From assembly GCA_965246745.1 (NCBI GenBank), contig OZ251980.1, positions 2,666,001-2,730,000 on the forward strand: 64,000 bases of DNA, written 5' to 3'. Positions 1 through 7,468 of the stretch are shown here, piece after piece (the stretch's first letter is position 1; every line of letters begins with the position of its first letter). The notes under the pieces were generated by a model. That model was not told the DNA's origin. It ran no database searches and saw only the letters and a program-made list of their open reading frames with translations. The DNA is from JANXMY01 sp965246745 (GTDB lineage: Bacteria; Armatimonadota; Armatimonadia; Armatimonadales; Capsulimonadaceae). The translations under genes and the position numbers were made by a program.

Positions 1-216
1 AACCCGCTGGAATAATCTATCTTCCGGCGCATCATGGCAGCGTTTGGAAAGAGTTGCGAGCGACGCAATAGCATCTGCGAGAGCGTCTTCCCAGGCGTCC
101 GCCGTCGCCGGACCGCGCAGTTTTTGCAGCCGTTTGTGTTCCGCTTCAATCCGGTCTGCGACACGGTCTGATTGCCGAACTACATAGACGGTCAGGTCAT
201 CTTTATCCACGGTCAC
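1..216 (-). CDS. ParE/RelE-family toxin, partial
   Basis: The reading frame begins at a GTG that overlaps the end of the upstream antitoxin gene and runs off the left edge, so only about 72 N-terminal residues are visible. The start reads VTVDKDDLTVYVVRQSDRVA and continues with a helix rich in Glu, Lys and Leu, then ALADAIASLATLS. This resembles the N-terminal helical hairpin of ParE/RelE plasmid-stabilisation toxins, which inhibit translation or gyrase. The overlap with a small upstream gene on the same strand is the usual antitoxin-toxin order. A start six bases later (position 210) is also possible. The catalytic C-terminus is outside the window. Confidence 0.6.
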   Translation of the reverse strand, partial: MTVDKDDLTVYVVRQSDRVADRIEAEHKRLQKLRGPATADAWEDALADAIASLATLSKRCHDAPEDRLFQRV

Positions 217-460
217 GCACCTGACGCCGTGTAAGCGCTTTTGTCCGGTACTCGTCAATCGTCATGCTGCGTCCTGCGGCATGGTCGTCCACACTGGCTT
301 GCAGTTCGGCAAGTATTTCATCGTCATTAAAGAGGTTAATTTCTGCCGCTGCTTGCGCTTCTGCCAGTACCATTTCGATAGTCTTCTCAGGCGGCAAGCC
401 GCGCTGAGCCGAAACTGAGCGCAGCAGCGCTTCCGCATTAGGAGTAAGTGTCAGTGTCAT
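203..460 (-). CDS. Antitoxin of ParE/RelE module
   Basis: This 85-residue protein starts MTLTLTPNAEALLRSVSAQR and ends with a basic tail. The central part is acidic (LFNDDEILAELQASVDDHAAGRS), a pattern seen in small antitoxins where a short DNA-binding N-terminus is followed by a toxin-wrapping tail. I chose the ATG at 460 because GGAGG lies seven bases upstream; the frame could begin at 499 but has no better ribosome site. The gene overlaps the toxin start by 14 bases, so translation is probably coupled. Assignment rests on size and context more than on a recognised motif. Confidence 0.6.
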   Translation of the reverse strand: MTLTLTPNAEALLRSVSAQRGLPPEKTIEMVLAEAQAAAEINLFNDDEILAELQASVDDHAAGRSMTIDEYRTKALTRRQVRDRG

Positions 461-521
461 CGCGTACCTCCGGGGCGTCTTTTGCTTATTGTACCTCAAC
501 GGTGCCTGCGTTGAAGTTTTG

Positions 522-989
522 TTACATCCCGAGAAACGCCAGTGAAAAGGCCATATACAGTAGGCCGCCGACCGCGAGACTCAAGCCAACTATTTTTGAT
601 TTCCGAAAGAAGACTGCGGCTGTAGCAATCATAATGACTGAAGTAAACGCTGTTTTCAAGAGTTCGGTGGGGATCTCACTGACCGGCGGTTTAGAGTGCC
701 AAGTGTGTTCTGGGACAAAAGGAGACAGCAAGATAGCGCTCACTCCCACAGTGAGATGGCTGAGAACTAGCCCGCCGATGAACTGGCTGACACAAATACA
801 GACCTGCTCTAATCGGTCCGGCGGAGGCTGAACCTGTTTGACCCGGCGCGGCGTTACCTGCCCGGTGGGAGGCGGCGGCCAAACAGAGCTTTTATCGCGC
901 CATTTGCCTGTAAGCGTCAAAGCGGCTGCACGGCGGGCGGCTGCCTGACGGGATGCTGCCGAGGGCTTTGAATGCTCGTTGTCTTCCAT
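522..989 (-). CDS. Hypothetical membrane protein
   Basis: This is a 155-residue protein I do not recognise. Residues 1-60 are polar, rich in Arg, Lys and Pro (including PPPPTGQ), and probably cytoplasmic. Three hydrophobic stretches follow: about 65-90 (FIGGLVLSHLTVGVSAILL), 110-127 (AFTSVIMIATAAVFF) and 132-154 (IVGLSLAVGGLLYMAFSLAF). No catalytic motif is visible. It lies just downstream of the sugar kinase on the same strand and could be co-transcribed with it (24 bp gap). Confidence 0.5.
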   Translation of the reverse strand: MEDNEHSKPSAASRQAAARRAAALTLTGKWRDKSSVWPPPPTGQVTPRRVKQVQPPPDRLEQVCICVSQFIGGLVLSHLTVGVSAILLSPFVPEHTWHSKPPVSEIPTELLKTAFTSVIMIATAAVFFRKSKIVGLSLAVGGLLYMAFSLAFLGM

Positions 990-1013
990 TGCTGGGTCTT
1001 AGTTCAAGACGAT

Positions 1014-1949
1014 TTATGCCTCTGCGTCATCCAACGCCTCAAAGTACGCAATCTCTTGGAAGGCGCGGTAGCGGGCGGCGATGTCGGCTTTGGTCAGGGT
1101 ACGGAGGCGGTTCAGAGAGAAGTCCTCGACGTTGTAGGAGGCCATGACAGAGCCGTAAATGACGGCGCGGCGGAGCGTGGCAAACGACGTGTCGTTCTGG
1201 GAGGCGACGTAGCCGATGAAGCCGCCGGCGAACGAGTCGCCTGCGCCGGTCGGGTCGGCGATCTCTTCTAACGGGTAGGACGGGGCGGCAAAGTGGCGGT
1301 CGCCCTGGAACAGCAAAGCACCGTGCTCGCCTTTTTTGATGATGACGGTCTTTGGGCCAAGCGCCATGAGCGCTTTGGCGGCTTTGATGACCGACAATTC
1401 CCCCGTGAGCTGCCGCGCTTCGGCATCGTTCATAAACGCGATGTCCACGCGCTTCAAGACTTCCAGCAGCGCGTCCCGCTTGCCTTCAATCCAGAAATTC
1501 ATCGTGTCGCAGACGGTCAGCGCCGGGTTCTCAACTTGATTGACGACTTCAAGCTGGAGCGTGGGGTCAATGTTGGCGAGAAAGACGTACTTGGCTTTCT
1601 TGTAGCTTTCCGGCAGCGACGGCTGGAAGTCGGCGAAGACGTTAAGCTGCGTGTCGAGCGTGTGGGCGACGTTGAGGTCGAAATCGTAGTAGCCCGCCCA
1701 GCGGAATGTCTTGCCGCCCGGCACAATCTGCACGCCGGCGAGGTCAATCCCGCGCGACCCTAAAAAGTCCAAATGCGCTTGGGGAAAATCGTCGCCGACC
1801 ACGCCGACAAGCTGCACGGGGGCGAAAAACGACGCCGCGACGCCGGAATAATCGGCGGCCCCGCCGAGCGTGTCTTTTACTTCCCCCTTCGGCGTTTTCA
1901 CCGAGTCCAGGGCCATCGAGCCGACAATGAGCACAGGCGTCTCAGACAT
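1014..1949 (-). CDS. PfkB-family sugar kinase
   Basis: This 311-residue protein is a ribokinase/PfkB-type carbohydrate kinase, expected to phosphorylate a sugar or nucleoside with ATP in the cytoplasm. The N-terminal substrate region contains LGGAADYSGVAASFFA (about 28-43), matching PfkB signature 1. The anion-hole and catalytic-base motif DPTGAGDSFAGGFIG lies near residues 231-245. Length is typical for the family. A clear GAGGAG ribosome site precedes the ATG. The substrate cannot be told from sequence; adenosine kinase-like and ribokinase-like members both fit. Confidence 0.85.
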   Translation of the reverse strand: MSETPVLIVGSMALDSVKTPKGEVKDTLGGAADYSGVAASFFAPVQLVGVVGDDFPQAHLDFLGSRGIDLAGVQIVPGGKTFRWAGYYDFDLNVAHTLDTQLNVFADFQPSLPESYKKAKYVFLANIDPTLQLEVVNQVENPALTVCDTMNFWIEGKRDALLEVLKRVDIAFMNDAEARQLTGELSVIKAAKALMALGPKTVIIKKGEHGALLFQGDRHFAAPSYPLEEIADPTGAGDSFAGGFIGYVASQNDTSFATLRRAVIYGSVMASYNVEDFSLNRLRTLTKADIAARYRAFQEIAYFEALDDAEA

Positions 1950-1981
1950 AATTTCTCCTCTTTTCGGTACACACGCGAGTC

Positions 1982-2013
1982 AAAAAGAAAGCCCGCCGCA
2001 AGGCGCGGCGGGC
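1982..2013 (-). terminator. Intrinsic terminator after tRNA-Arg
   Basis: Read on the minus strand, a nine-base GC-only stem (GCCCGCCGC / GCGGCGGGC, five-base loop) is followed by TTTCTTTTT. It lies between the tRNA 3' end and the kinase start, so it should terminate the HNH-tRNA transcript before the kinase. Confidence 0.8.
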
Positions 2014-2045
2014 GGGTTTTTCGATGGCTATTAACAATTATTGAG

Positions 2046-2119
2046 TGACCCTGGCGGGATTCGAACCTGCGGCCTTCTCCTTCGGAGGGAGACGCTCTAA
2101 TCCGCTGAGCTACAGAGCC
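2046..2119 (-). tRNA. tRNA-Arg (anticodon CCG)
   Basis: A 74-nt cloverleaf folds on the minus strand. The acceptor is GGCTCTG pairing with CAGGGTC (two G-U pairs), with discriminator A. The D-stem is GCTC/GAGC and the anticodon stem TCTCC/GGAGA, with loop CTCCGAA giving anticodon CCG for codon CGG. The T-loop is TTCGAAT. The T-stem GCAGG/CCCGC has one A-C mismatch in its middle. CCA is not encoded. The HNH gene on the same strand overlaps the first bases of the tRNA. Confidence 0.92.
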
Positions 2120-2565
2120 TCGTCATATGTTCGCCACGAAAGATGGTTGTAATTCTTGATGCGGTGGCAGTTGGAGCAGCGCACCTCACATTTTTCGATT
2201 TCTGCCTGGATGGTTTCCCAGCAGAAGTGCATGCTCTTTAGGTCGCTGACGTTATGCTTTTTTACCCCACGCACATGGTCAAAGTCAAGCACGCGCGGGT
2301 CGGCAATGCCGCAGTCAACGCATGGGTGCTGCCGCAGATACTCCCAAACCAGCATCCGCGTCTTTTCCCAAAGCGCATCGTTATAACGCTTGGCCTTGTC
2401 GAGATAATACTGCTTGTTGTTTTGGTAATGGCGGCGGCCATATTCCAAGTAGCATTTTTTGCACGGCTGCTTCAGTTTTCCGTCACGAACACGAAACACG
2501 GACAGCAGGCGGTACTCGCCGCATTTGGTGCAGACCATTCCGTCGTGTGCCGCCGTTTCCTCCAT
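2110..2565 (-). CDS. HNH endonuclease family protein
   Basis: This 151-residue protein carries two zinc-knuckle regions. CTKCGEY...CKKCY sits near the N-terminus. A core HNH module follows with CVDCG (about 80), VLDFDHVRG (the D-H of the nuclease motif), and CSNCHRIKNY near the C-terminus (the second Cys pair and the final His-Asn). Such proteins cut DNA using a bba-metal finger and are common in phages and mobile elements. I chose ATG 2565 because a strong promoter (TTGACA, 18 bp, TACAAT at 2594-2623) lies just upstream; an in-frame TTG at 2604 falls inside it. The stop codon lies within the tRNA-Arg gene. GC content is visibly lower than in neighbours. Confidence 0.75.
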   Translation of the reverse strand: MEETAAHDGMVCTKCGEYRLLSVFRVRDGKLKQPCKKCYLEYGRRHYQNNKQYYLDKAKRYNDALWEKTRMLVWEYLRQHPCVDCGIADPRVLDFDHVRGVKKHNVSDLKSMHFCWETIQAEIEKCEVRCSNCHRIKNYNHLSWRTYDEAL

Positions 2566-2593
2566 GAACCTGTCCTTGATGCCGCGATAGCCG

Positions 2594-2623
2594 ATTGTAC
2601 CCAAGCGGCGCAGGGCTTGTCAA
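2594..2623 (-). promoter_or_regulatory. Promoter of HNH gene and tRNA-Arg
   Basis: On the minus strand, TTGACA (2623-2618) and TACAAT (2599-2594) are separated by 18 bp, with GGG directly before the -10. The predicted start near 2587 precedes the HNH ATG by about 22 nt. The tRNA is probably cut from the same transcript. Confidence 0.7.
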
Positions 2624-2844
2624 GCGAAAAACGCTTATGTGAAAACAGGCAATGATTCGCTGCCTTTATGCCAACAATGTGAACTGTCGTATATCCAAGA
2701 GGTCTACTGTACACACAAGTTAGGGTATACTGTGTATACAAGCTGAAGTCGCCAATCGTCACCGAATACCCGCCCTCAGCGGCGGGGTAGCAGGTTTTGC
2801 CTGATTAGGAACGATGGCGACTTTGCTTCTTTTTACCGCCTCTT
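2624..2844. other. Intergenic region with small palindromes
   Basis: No gene is seen here. GTATAC occurs twice with a three-base spacer (2725-2739), an operator-like arrangement. A GC hairpin CCCGCC / GGCGGG with loop CTCAGC spans 2769-2786. It resembles the compact end hairpins of some IS200/IS605-type elements, but no transposase or TnpB is present, so I do not assign it. Confidence 0.35.
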
Positions 2845-3549
2845 TCAATCCCCTGCGTTTGGAAATTGAAATTTCCAGATGCTGAACTTGGTGTCCTTCC
2901 CCTGATGGTCTCTTAGCCTCTCACAGCCGATGCGTTTCTCAATGTGCTTGACCATCTCCACTTTGGCTAGGCTTTCTGCTCGCTCCTCAAGATCATAACC
3001 GACAGCTCCCAGCCGTATATCGGCGATTTGCAGCAGGTTTTCTGACTTAGAAATGCGCGGCTCCAAGTTGCGAACAATGTTTTCCTTTGCGCCCCGCATC
3101 AGCCAGTGATAGTTTATTTTGGCCTTCAAATCCGTCAAACGATTAGACTGCCTGTTCTGCCGACTGTCTGTGAAAACCAAGTACTGATGTGCCAAGTCCA
3201 GATTCCGCGCAATGGCATGAAAGTAAAAGTCGTAAAACGCTGTTTCGTGGTCGTTCTGGTAATGCGCTTGATAATCAATCTTGCTTTTGTCCACTATCAA
3301 GCAGCGAAAGCCGGCTTCGGCGTGATCAAAAAAGATGTCTACGAACTCTTTGTAAACGTGCAGTTTTCCCTGCGAAACTTTTTCCCATTTGAACTCGCCC
3401 GTCCCCCAGCGATGCCGCTCCCTCAAAGAGTCGCACTTCAGGCGGAGACTGTTTTCTGAAGCCTCTCTCGGAACAATCAGCAGCCCATACAGCATATTGG
3501 GATGCGCCTGCTGTCGGCTTTCGTCGGCGTACATATGGTAGAAGGTCAC
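2845..3549 (-). CDS. DUF3800 family protein
   Basis: This 234-residue protein starts with YADES (residues 7-11), the acidic N-terminal signature of DUF3800. It also has an internal Asp-rich strand (LIVDKSKIDY), FTDSRQNRQ in the middle and LLQIADIRLGAVGYD near the C-terminus. DUF3800 proteins have an RNase H-like acidic core and are often found near defence or mobile genes; the biochemical role is not established. The minus-strand sequence has TAGAAT (3562-3557) seven bases before the GTG start, so the mRNA looks leaderless. GC content is lower than in flanking housekeeping genes, consistent with acquisition. Confidence 0.75.
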   Translation of the reverse strand: MTFYHMYADESRQQAHPNMLYGLLIVPREASENSLRLKCDSLRERHRWGTGEFKWEKVSQGKLHVYKEFVDIFFDHAEAGFRCLIVDKSKIDYQAHYQNDHETAFYDFYFHAIARNLDLAHQYLVFTDSRQNRQSNRLTDLKAKINYHWLMRGAKENIVRNLEPRISKSENLLQIADIRLGAVGYDLEERAESLAKVEMVKHIEKRIGCERLRDHQGKDTKFSIWKFQFPNAGD

Positions 3550-3573
3550 AGCCTATATTCTACCCGTACTTTC

Positions 3574-3603
3574 TTGACAACCCGCCCGGAAATGCGTTAT
3601 GAT
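3574..3603 (+). promoter_or_regulatory. Promoter of sthA with long leader
   Basis: TTGACA (3574-3579) and TATGAT (3598-3603) with an 18-bp spacer form a near-consensus promoter. Transcription should begin near 3610, leaving a GC-rich leader of about 210 nt before the preferred start. I could not match the leader to a known riboswitch. Confidence 0.75.
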
Positions 3604-3823
3604 AGGGGGTCGGCAAACACGGCAGAGGCAACGGCGTCTCTTTCTTGGTTCCGGCGGCGCTTTGCCGCACCGAAGCAGGGGAGAGGCTTTTTTGTGCCTG
3701 CCGCCAATCTTTGCCCTCGGGTTTTCCCGGTAATTTGCCGAGGATAGGGGTACTATGACTCTTCGCCTCATTGACACGCAAACGAGCGACGCTCGCACGA
3801 CGACAACGCGCACAGGAGCCGGC

Positions 3824-5266
3824 ATGAAACATGTGGATATGGTCGTCATCGGCAGCGGGCCGGCAGGGCAGAAAGCCGCCATTCAGGCCGCCAAGCTCGG
3901 CAAAAGCGTCACGCTGATTGAGCGCAATCGAATACTCGGGGGCGCGTGCACGCACACAGGCACAATCCCCTCGAAAGCGCTGCGGGAAGCGGTGCTGCAC
4001 CTCTCGGGCATCCAGCAGCGCGGCTTTTACGGCGACGGCGGCGGGAGCGGCGGACGGGGCAAGCCCGAGATTACGATTGAAGATTTGATCGCGCGGGGGC
4101 AGCAGGTGATTCGGACCGAAATGGAAGTTATTCGGGAGCACATGGTCCGCAACGAAGTGGAAATCATCTGCGGCGAAGCCAAATTCGAGGACCCGCACAC
4201 GCTGTCGGTCACACGCCAAAACGCCACCGAGCTGCTGGAATTCGACCATGTAGTTATCGCCACGGGAACGGTCCCCGCCCGGCCGCCGAGCGTACCGTTC
4301 GACAGCACCCATGTTCTCGACAGCGACAATCTTTTGGAGCTGTCGCACCTGCCGAAAAGCATGATCATTGTCGGCGGCGGGGTCATCGGCACCGAATACG
4401 CGTGCATGATGGCGACCCTGGGCGTCCGGGTGATTTTAACCGAAGCCCGGCCGTCGCTGCTGGACTTTGTGGACTCGGAAATCAGCGAAGCGCTGCAATA
4501 TAGGATGCGGGCGATGGGAGTGACGCTGAGATTAGGCGAGCGGGTGGACGATATTCAGGTGCAGCCCGACGGCTTGGTTCAGGCCACGCTGCAATCGGGG
4601 AAGCACCTGCGGGCGGATACGCTCCTTTACTGCATCGGGCGGCAGGGGACAACCGAATCGCTCGGCTTGGACAAAGTCGGCATCGTCCCCGACAACCGGG
4701 GACGGCTGAAAGTCAACGAAAATTATCAAACCGATGTGCCGCATCTCTACGCGGTCGGCGATGTGGTCGGCTTCCCGGCCCTGGCGTCCACGTCGATGGA
4801 GCAGGGCCGGCGGGCGTCGTGCCATATCTACGGCGAGCCGACGACGTCGATTCCCGAACTCTTTCCCCTGGGCATCTACGCGATCCCCGAGATCAGCATG
4901 GTCGGCAAGACCGAAGCGCAGCTCACCGCCGACGGCATTCCTTACGAAGCGGGGGTCGCGCAGTACCGGGAAATCGCGCGGGGCCAGCTACTCGGCGACG
5001 AAGTCGGCATGCTGAAGCTCTTGATCCACGAGCGGACGCGGCAAATCTTGGGAGTTCACGCCATCGGCACCGGCGCGACCGAGCTGATCCATATCGGCCA
5101 GGCCGTGATGACATTCGGCGGCACCGTGGATTACTTCATCAATAATGTCTTCAATTATCCGACTTTGGCCGAGTGCTACAAAGTGGCCGCGCTGAACGGC
5201 TCGAATAAGCTGCGCCTGCTCTGGCACGAGGATTACGAAGCCGGCGGGCTGCGGGAAGCGGCATAG
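3824..5266 (+). CDS. sthA: Soluble pyridine nucleotide transhydrogenase
   Basis: This 480-residue flavoprotein belongs to the class I pyridine nucleotide-disulfide oxidoreductase family. The FAD-binding motif VVIGSGPAGQKAA is at the N-terminus, and the NAD(P) motif IIVGGGVIGTEYA near residue 180. The usual redox CxxxxC is replaced by GGACTHTGTIPSKALREA, which keeps one Cys only; that is characteristic of SthA, which transfers hydride between NADPH and NAD+ without a disulfide. A C-terminal dimerisation domain follows (VFNYPTLAECYKVAALNG). I chose ATG 3824 (AGGAG six bases upstream) because it puts the FAD motif at the usual position; ATG 3755 is in frame with its own purine-rich site and cannot be excluded. 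Confidence 0.85.
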   Translation: MKHVDMVVIGSGPAGQKAAIQAAKLGKSVTLIERNRILGGACTHTGTIPSKALREAVLHLSGIQQRGFYGDGGGSGGRGKPEITIEDLIARGQQVIRTEMEVIREHMVRNEVEIICGEAKFEDPHTLSVTRQNATELLEFDHVVIATGTVPARPPSVPFDSTHVLDSDNLLELSHLPKSMIIVGGGVIGTEYACMMATLGVRVILTEARPSLLDFVDSEISEALQYRMRAMGVTLRLGERVDDIQVQPDGLVQATLQSGKHLRADTLLYCIGRQGTTESLGLDKVGIVPDNRGRLKVNENYQTDVPHLYAVGDVVGFPALASTSMEQGRRASCHIYGEPTTSIPELFPLGIYAIPEISMVGKTEAQLTADGIPYEAGVAQYREIARGQLLGDEVGMLKLLIHERTRQILGVHAIGTGATELIHIGQAVMTFGGTVDYFINNVFNYPTLAECYKVAALNGSNKLRLLWHEDYEAGGLREAA

Positions 5267-5269
5267 AAG

Positions 5270-5295
5270 CCCTAGCGAGCCGGGAGGGGTTCTTT
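5270..5295. repeat. Copy of dispersed hairpin motif
   Basis: CCCTAGCGAG followed by CCGGGAGGGGTTCTT matches the hairpin after pstB (34761-34790) with few differences, but the left arm is degenerate. It contains the moxR stop codon and sits between the convergent sthA and moxR genes, where a bidirectional terminator would be useful. Confidence 0.5.
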
Positions 5296-6285
5296 CACCC
5301 CCGACTGCGACAAGCGCGTCAAAACGTCGCGCACCACGGCATCCGCGCCGACCCCCTCCGCTTCGCCCTCAAAGTTCAGGATCAAGCGGTGCCGCAGGGC
5401 CGCCGGGGCGACCGCCGAGATGTCGTCATACGCGACATTGTAGCGGCCGTCGAGAAGCGCCCGAATCTTTGCCGCCAGCACCAAAGCCTGTGCGCCGCGC
5501 GGGGACGCGCCGAAGCGCACGAATTGGTTCACCATCGGGGTCGCCACTTCCGAGCGGGGGTGGGTCGCTAGGATCACACGCACGGCGAAGTCGCGGACAT
5601 GCGACGCAATCGGCACTTCGCGGGCCACCTGCCGCATGGCGAGAATCTGGCTGCCGTCCAAAACTTTGTTGATCTCCGGCGTCACCGCCCCGGTCGTCCG
5701 CTCGACAATCGTAGACAGCTCGGCCAGCGTCGGCGACGGCACGATCAACTTAAACAAAAAGCGGTCAAGCTGCGCTTCCGGCAGGGGATAGGTCCCTTCC
5801 ATTTCAATCGGGTTCTGGGTCGCCAGCACGAAAAACGGCTCCCCGAGCTGATACATCTTGCCCGCCACCGTGACCGAGTGCTCCTGCATCGCTTCCAGCA
5901 TCGCCGACTGCGTTTTCGGGGTCGCCCGGTTGATTTCGTCGGCCAGCACGATGTTGGCGAAGATCGGCCCCGGCTGGAACTGGAACAGCTTGCGCCCGCT
6001 GTCGTCCTCCATCAAGATATTTGTCCCGGTGATGTCTGCGGGCATCAAGTCCGGCGTAAACTGCACCCGGTTGAACGACAAATCCAGCACTCGCGAAAGT
6101 GTCCGAACCAGCAAAGTCTTCCCAAGTCCCGGCACCCCTTCAAGCAGCGCATGGCCCCCCGAAAGCAGACAAATCAGCACCCCGTCCACAATATCCGTGT
6201 TGCCGACAATCACTTTGCCGCATTCGGCCCGCACCCGCGCAAACTCGCCCTTAAACTGCGTAATCGTTTCTTCATTGATGTCCAT
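5272..6285 (-). CDS. MoxR-family AAA+ ATPase
   Basis: This 337-residue protein is a MoxR ATPase, a chaperone-like AAA+ family that often matures von Willebrand A-domain proteins. Walker A is GVPGLGKT (about 49-56), Walker B VLADEINRATPKTQ (about 112-125), and sensor 1 FVLATQNPIEMEGTYPLPEAQLDRF. Length is normal. The DUF58 and VWA partner genes usually found next to moxR are absent here, since sthA lies immediately downstream on the other strand. The last codons overlap a dispersed hairpin motif. Confidence 0.88.
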   Translation of the reverse strand: MDINEETITQFKGEFARVRAECGKVIVGNTDIVDGVLICLLSGGHALLEGVPGLGKTLLVRTLSRVLDLSFNRVQFTPDLMPADITGTNILMEDDSGRKLFQFQPGPIFANIVLADEINRATPKTQSAMLEAMQEHSVTVAGKMYQLGEPFFVLATQNPIEMEGTYPLPEAQLDRFLFKLIVPSPTLAELSTIVERTTGAVTPEINKVLDGSQILAMRQVAREVPIASHVRDFAVRVILATHPRSEVATPMVNQFVRFGASPRGAQALVLAAKIRALLDGRYNVAYDDISAVAPAALRHRLILNFEGEAEGVGADAVVRDVLTRLSQSGVKEPLPAR

Positions 6286-6344
6286 AGCTGCCCTCGCGTG
6301 TAAGTTCGCGGCGCTGGGGCGTTCTCCCTGCTTGACGAGGCTGT

Positions 6345-6402
6345 GCCACGGAATAAATTCCGTGGCTCATGTCCTGACGCGGCAATTCGCCGCGCTCAGG
6401 CA
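6345..6402. repeat. Perfect 22-bp palindrome and second inverted repeat
   Basis: Positions 6345-6366 form a perfect palindrome (GCCACGGAAT, AA, ATTCCGTGGC). It is followed at about 6373-6401 by an imperfect inverted repeat, CCTGACGCGGC / GCCGCGCTCAGG. Both lie between the divergent moxR and the secreted NTF2-like gene and could be an operator or a remnant of an intergenic repeat element. Confidence 0.5.
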
Positions 6403-6436
6403 GGAACATTTCGGCGCGGCCGCGAATCGTACTCCT

Positions 6437-6931
6437 ATGCGAACACCAATCACAATCACTGCTGCGCTTTGGCTCGCGCTGCCGGTTTTAGCCGCAGACA
6501 CGGCGGGGGCGGTGCAAAAGGCGCTGCAAGCAAGTTATGACAGCCGGGACAAGGCGGTGGCGCGGCGGGACATCAGCGGGACGCTGGCGGGGTACGCGCC
6601 GGAGTTTGTCGGGGTCAGCCGGACCGGCAGGACGCACACGCTGGCGGAGGAGCGTGCGGATTTTGCCAAGACATTTGCCCTGCCGGCGCAGACGACGACC
6701 ACGCAGTCGGCAATCGAAGCGCTGACGCTGGCGAAGTCGGGCACGGAGGCGGAGGTGACGCTGCGGCGGCACGGGACGCTGACTCTGGCCGACCCGGCGG
6801 CCCGCGCCGTGCGGACCGTGGTGCTGGACGGCGTGTACCGGGACACCTGGGCCAAAAAGCCCGGCGGCTGGCGCTTGGTCCGCGAGCAGGTGATTTCCAC
6901 CCGCGCGGCCCTAGACGGCAAACCGCTATGA
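6437..6931 (+). CDS. Secreted NTF2-like (DUF4440-type) protein
   Basis: This 164-residue protein has a short signal peptide (MRTPITITAALWLALPVLA). An NTF2/SnoaL-like domain follows: an N-terminal helix (ALQASYDSRDKAVARRDISG), TLAGYAPEFVGVSRTGRTH, then strands ending in GVYRDTWAKKPGGWRLVREQ. The last pattern, a trailing strand with GWR and L, is common in DUF4440-like proteins. The fold is often used for small-ligand binding or as an isomerase scaffold; the function here is unknown. The start is set by the signal peptide; a much longer in-frame extension upstream is antisense to moxR and was ignored. Confidence 0.65.
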   Translation: MRTPITITAALWLALPVLAADTAGAVQKALQASYDSRDKAVARRDISGTLAGYAPEFVGVSRTGRTHTLAEERADFAKTFALPAQTTTTQSAIEALTLAKSGTEAEVTLRRHGTLTLADPAARAVRTVVLDGVYRDTWAKKPGGWRLVREQVISTRAALDGKPL

Positions 6932-7085
6932 AATGTTCCCGCGCCCACGAAATAAATTTGATTTCCGGTAATAATCGTGGTATAGTAAAGCGTATCCTTC
7001 TTATTCTGGCGTTTCGCTGCGGGGCGACGCGCGTTTTTCTTCCCTCCCGTTTCGATGCAGTTTTGTTGTTCGGAGGAGAATTCTC

Positions 7086-7319
7086 ATGGCCTACGTTGTG
7101 TACGACACCCTGCTCAGCACCGATGCTGTAGCCCACTGCCGCAAAATTCGGGTTGACAAGCATGTCAGCCTCGAAGAAGCCAAGCGCTCGGCGCAGCTTC
7201 GCTTTATCCGCTTCGCCCGCGCCCCTCAGATTGACGAAAAAGCGAGCCTCGAGCGCGTGACTGTGGAAACGTCCGACGGTCAGATTGTCTTTGAGCTGCC
7301 GTCCGCGTCGGTGCATTAA
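7086..7319 (+). CDS. Small hypothetical protein (77 aa)
   Basis: This 77-residue acidic/basic mixed protein starts MAYVVYDTLLSTDAVAHCRK and ends FELPSASVH. It has no membrane segment or signal peptide. A strong GGAGGAG ribosome site lies eight bases before the ATG, and TATAGT at about 6980 may be a -10. I recognise no family. Its own promoter-like region and strong ribosome site argue that it is real. Confidence 0.6.
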   Translation: MAYVVYDTLLSTDAVAHCRKIRVDKHVSLEEAKRSAQLRFIRFARAPQIDEKASLERVTVETSDGQIVFELPSASVH

Positions 7320-7396
7320 CCCGGAAGCGGGCCGCGAATCGTTCGGCGCGGCGTGTGCGCTCCTTCTTTGCACCCCTTTTTTGTCAAGGAGCTTTT

Positions 7397-7468
7397 ATGA
7401 GCACACGCTTGTTCCGGTTTCGCGGCCCGCGCCGCCTGCCGGGGCCGCCGGCCCCGGCCCGCGCATGA
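7397..7468 (+). CDS. Possible leader peptide before GH20 gene
   Basis: A 23-codon frame starts with ATG 7397 behind AAGGAG, the best ribosome site in this interval. It encodes MSTRLFRFRGPRRL followed by a Pro/Ala tail, and stops with TGA at 7466-7468. That stop overlaps the ATG of the GH20 gene as ATGA. The GH20 start itself lacks a clear ribosome site, so the peptide may exist to couple translation. It is Arg- and Pro-rich; no homology is recognised. Confidence 0.45.
   Translation: MSTRLFRFRGPRRLPGPPAPARA

Noticed and set aside
2565..2604. Longer HNH protein starting at TTG 2604
   Set aside because: This start lies within the -10/-35 promoter region, upstream of the predicted transcription start.
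2769..2786. IS200/IS605-type element end
   Set aside because: Only one hairpin is seen, with no TnpA or TnpB and no matching partner end.
1..3549. Prophage or integrative element at the left edge
   Set aside because: There is an HNH nuclease, a toxin-antitoxin and a tRNA, but no integrase, attachment-site repeat or structural phage gene.
3604..3823. Glycine, c-di-GMP or cobalamin riboswitch in the sthA leader
   Set aside because: Isolated words such as CCGAAG and GGGGAGAGG occur but in the wrong order, and the conserved cores are missing.
5858..6436. N-terminal extension of the NTF2-like protein
   Set aside because: It runs antisense through moxR; the signal peptide starting at 6437 sets the start.
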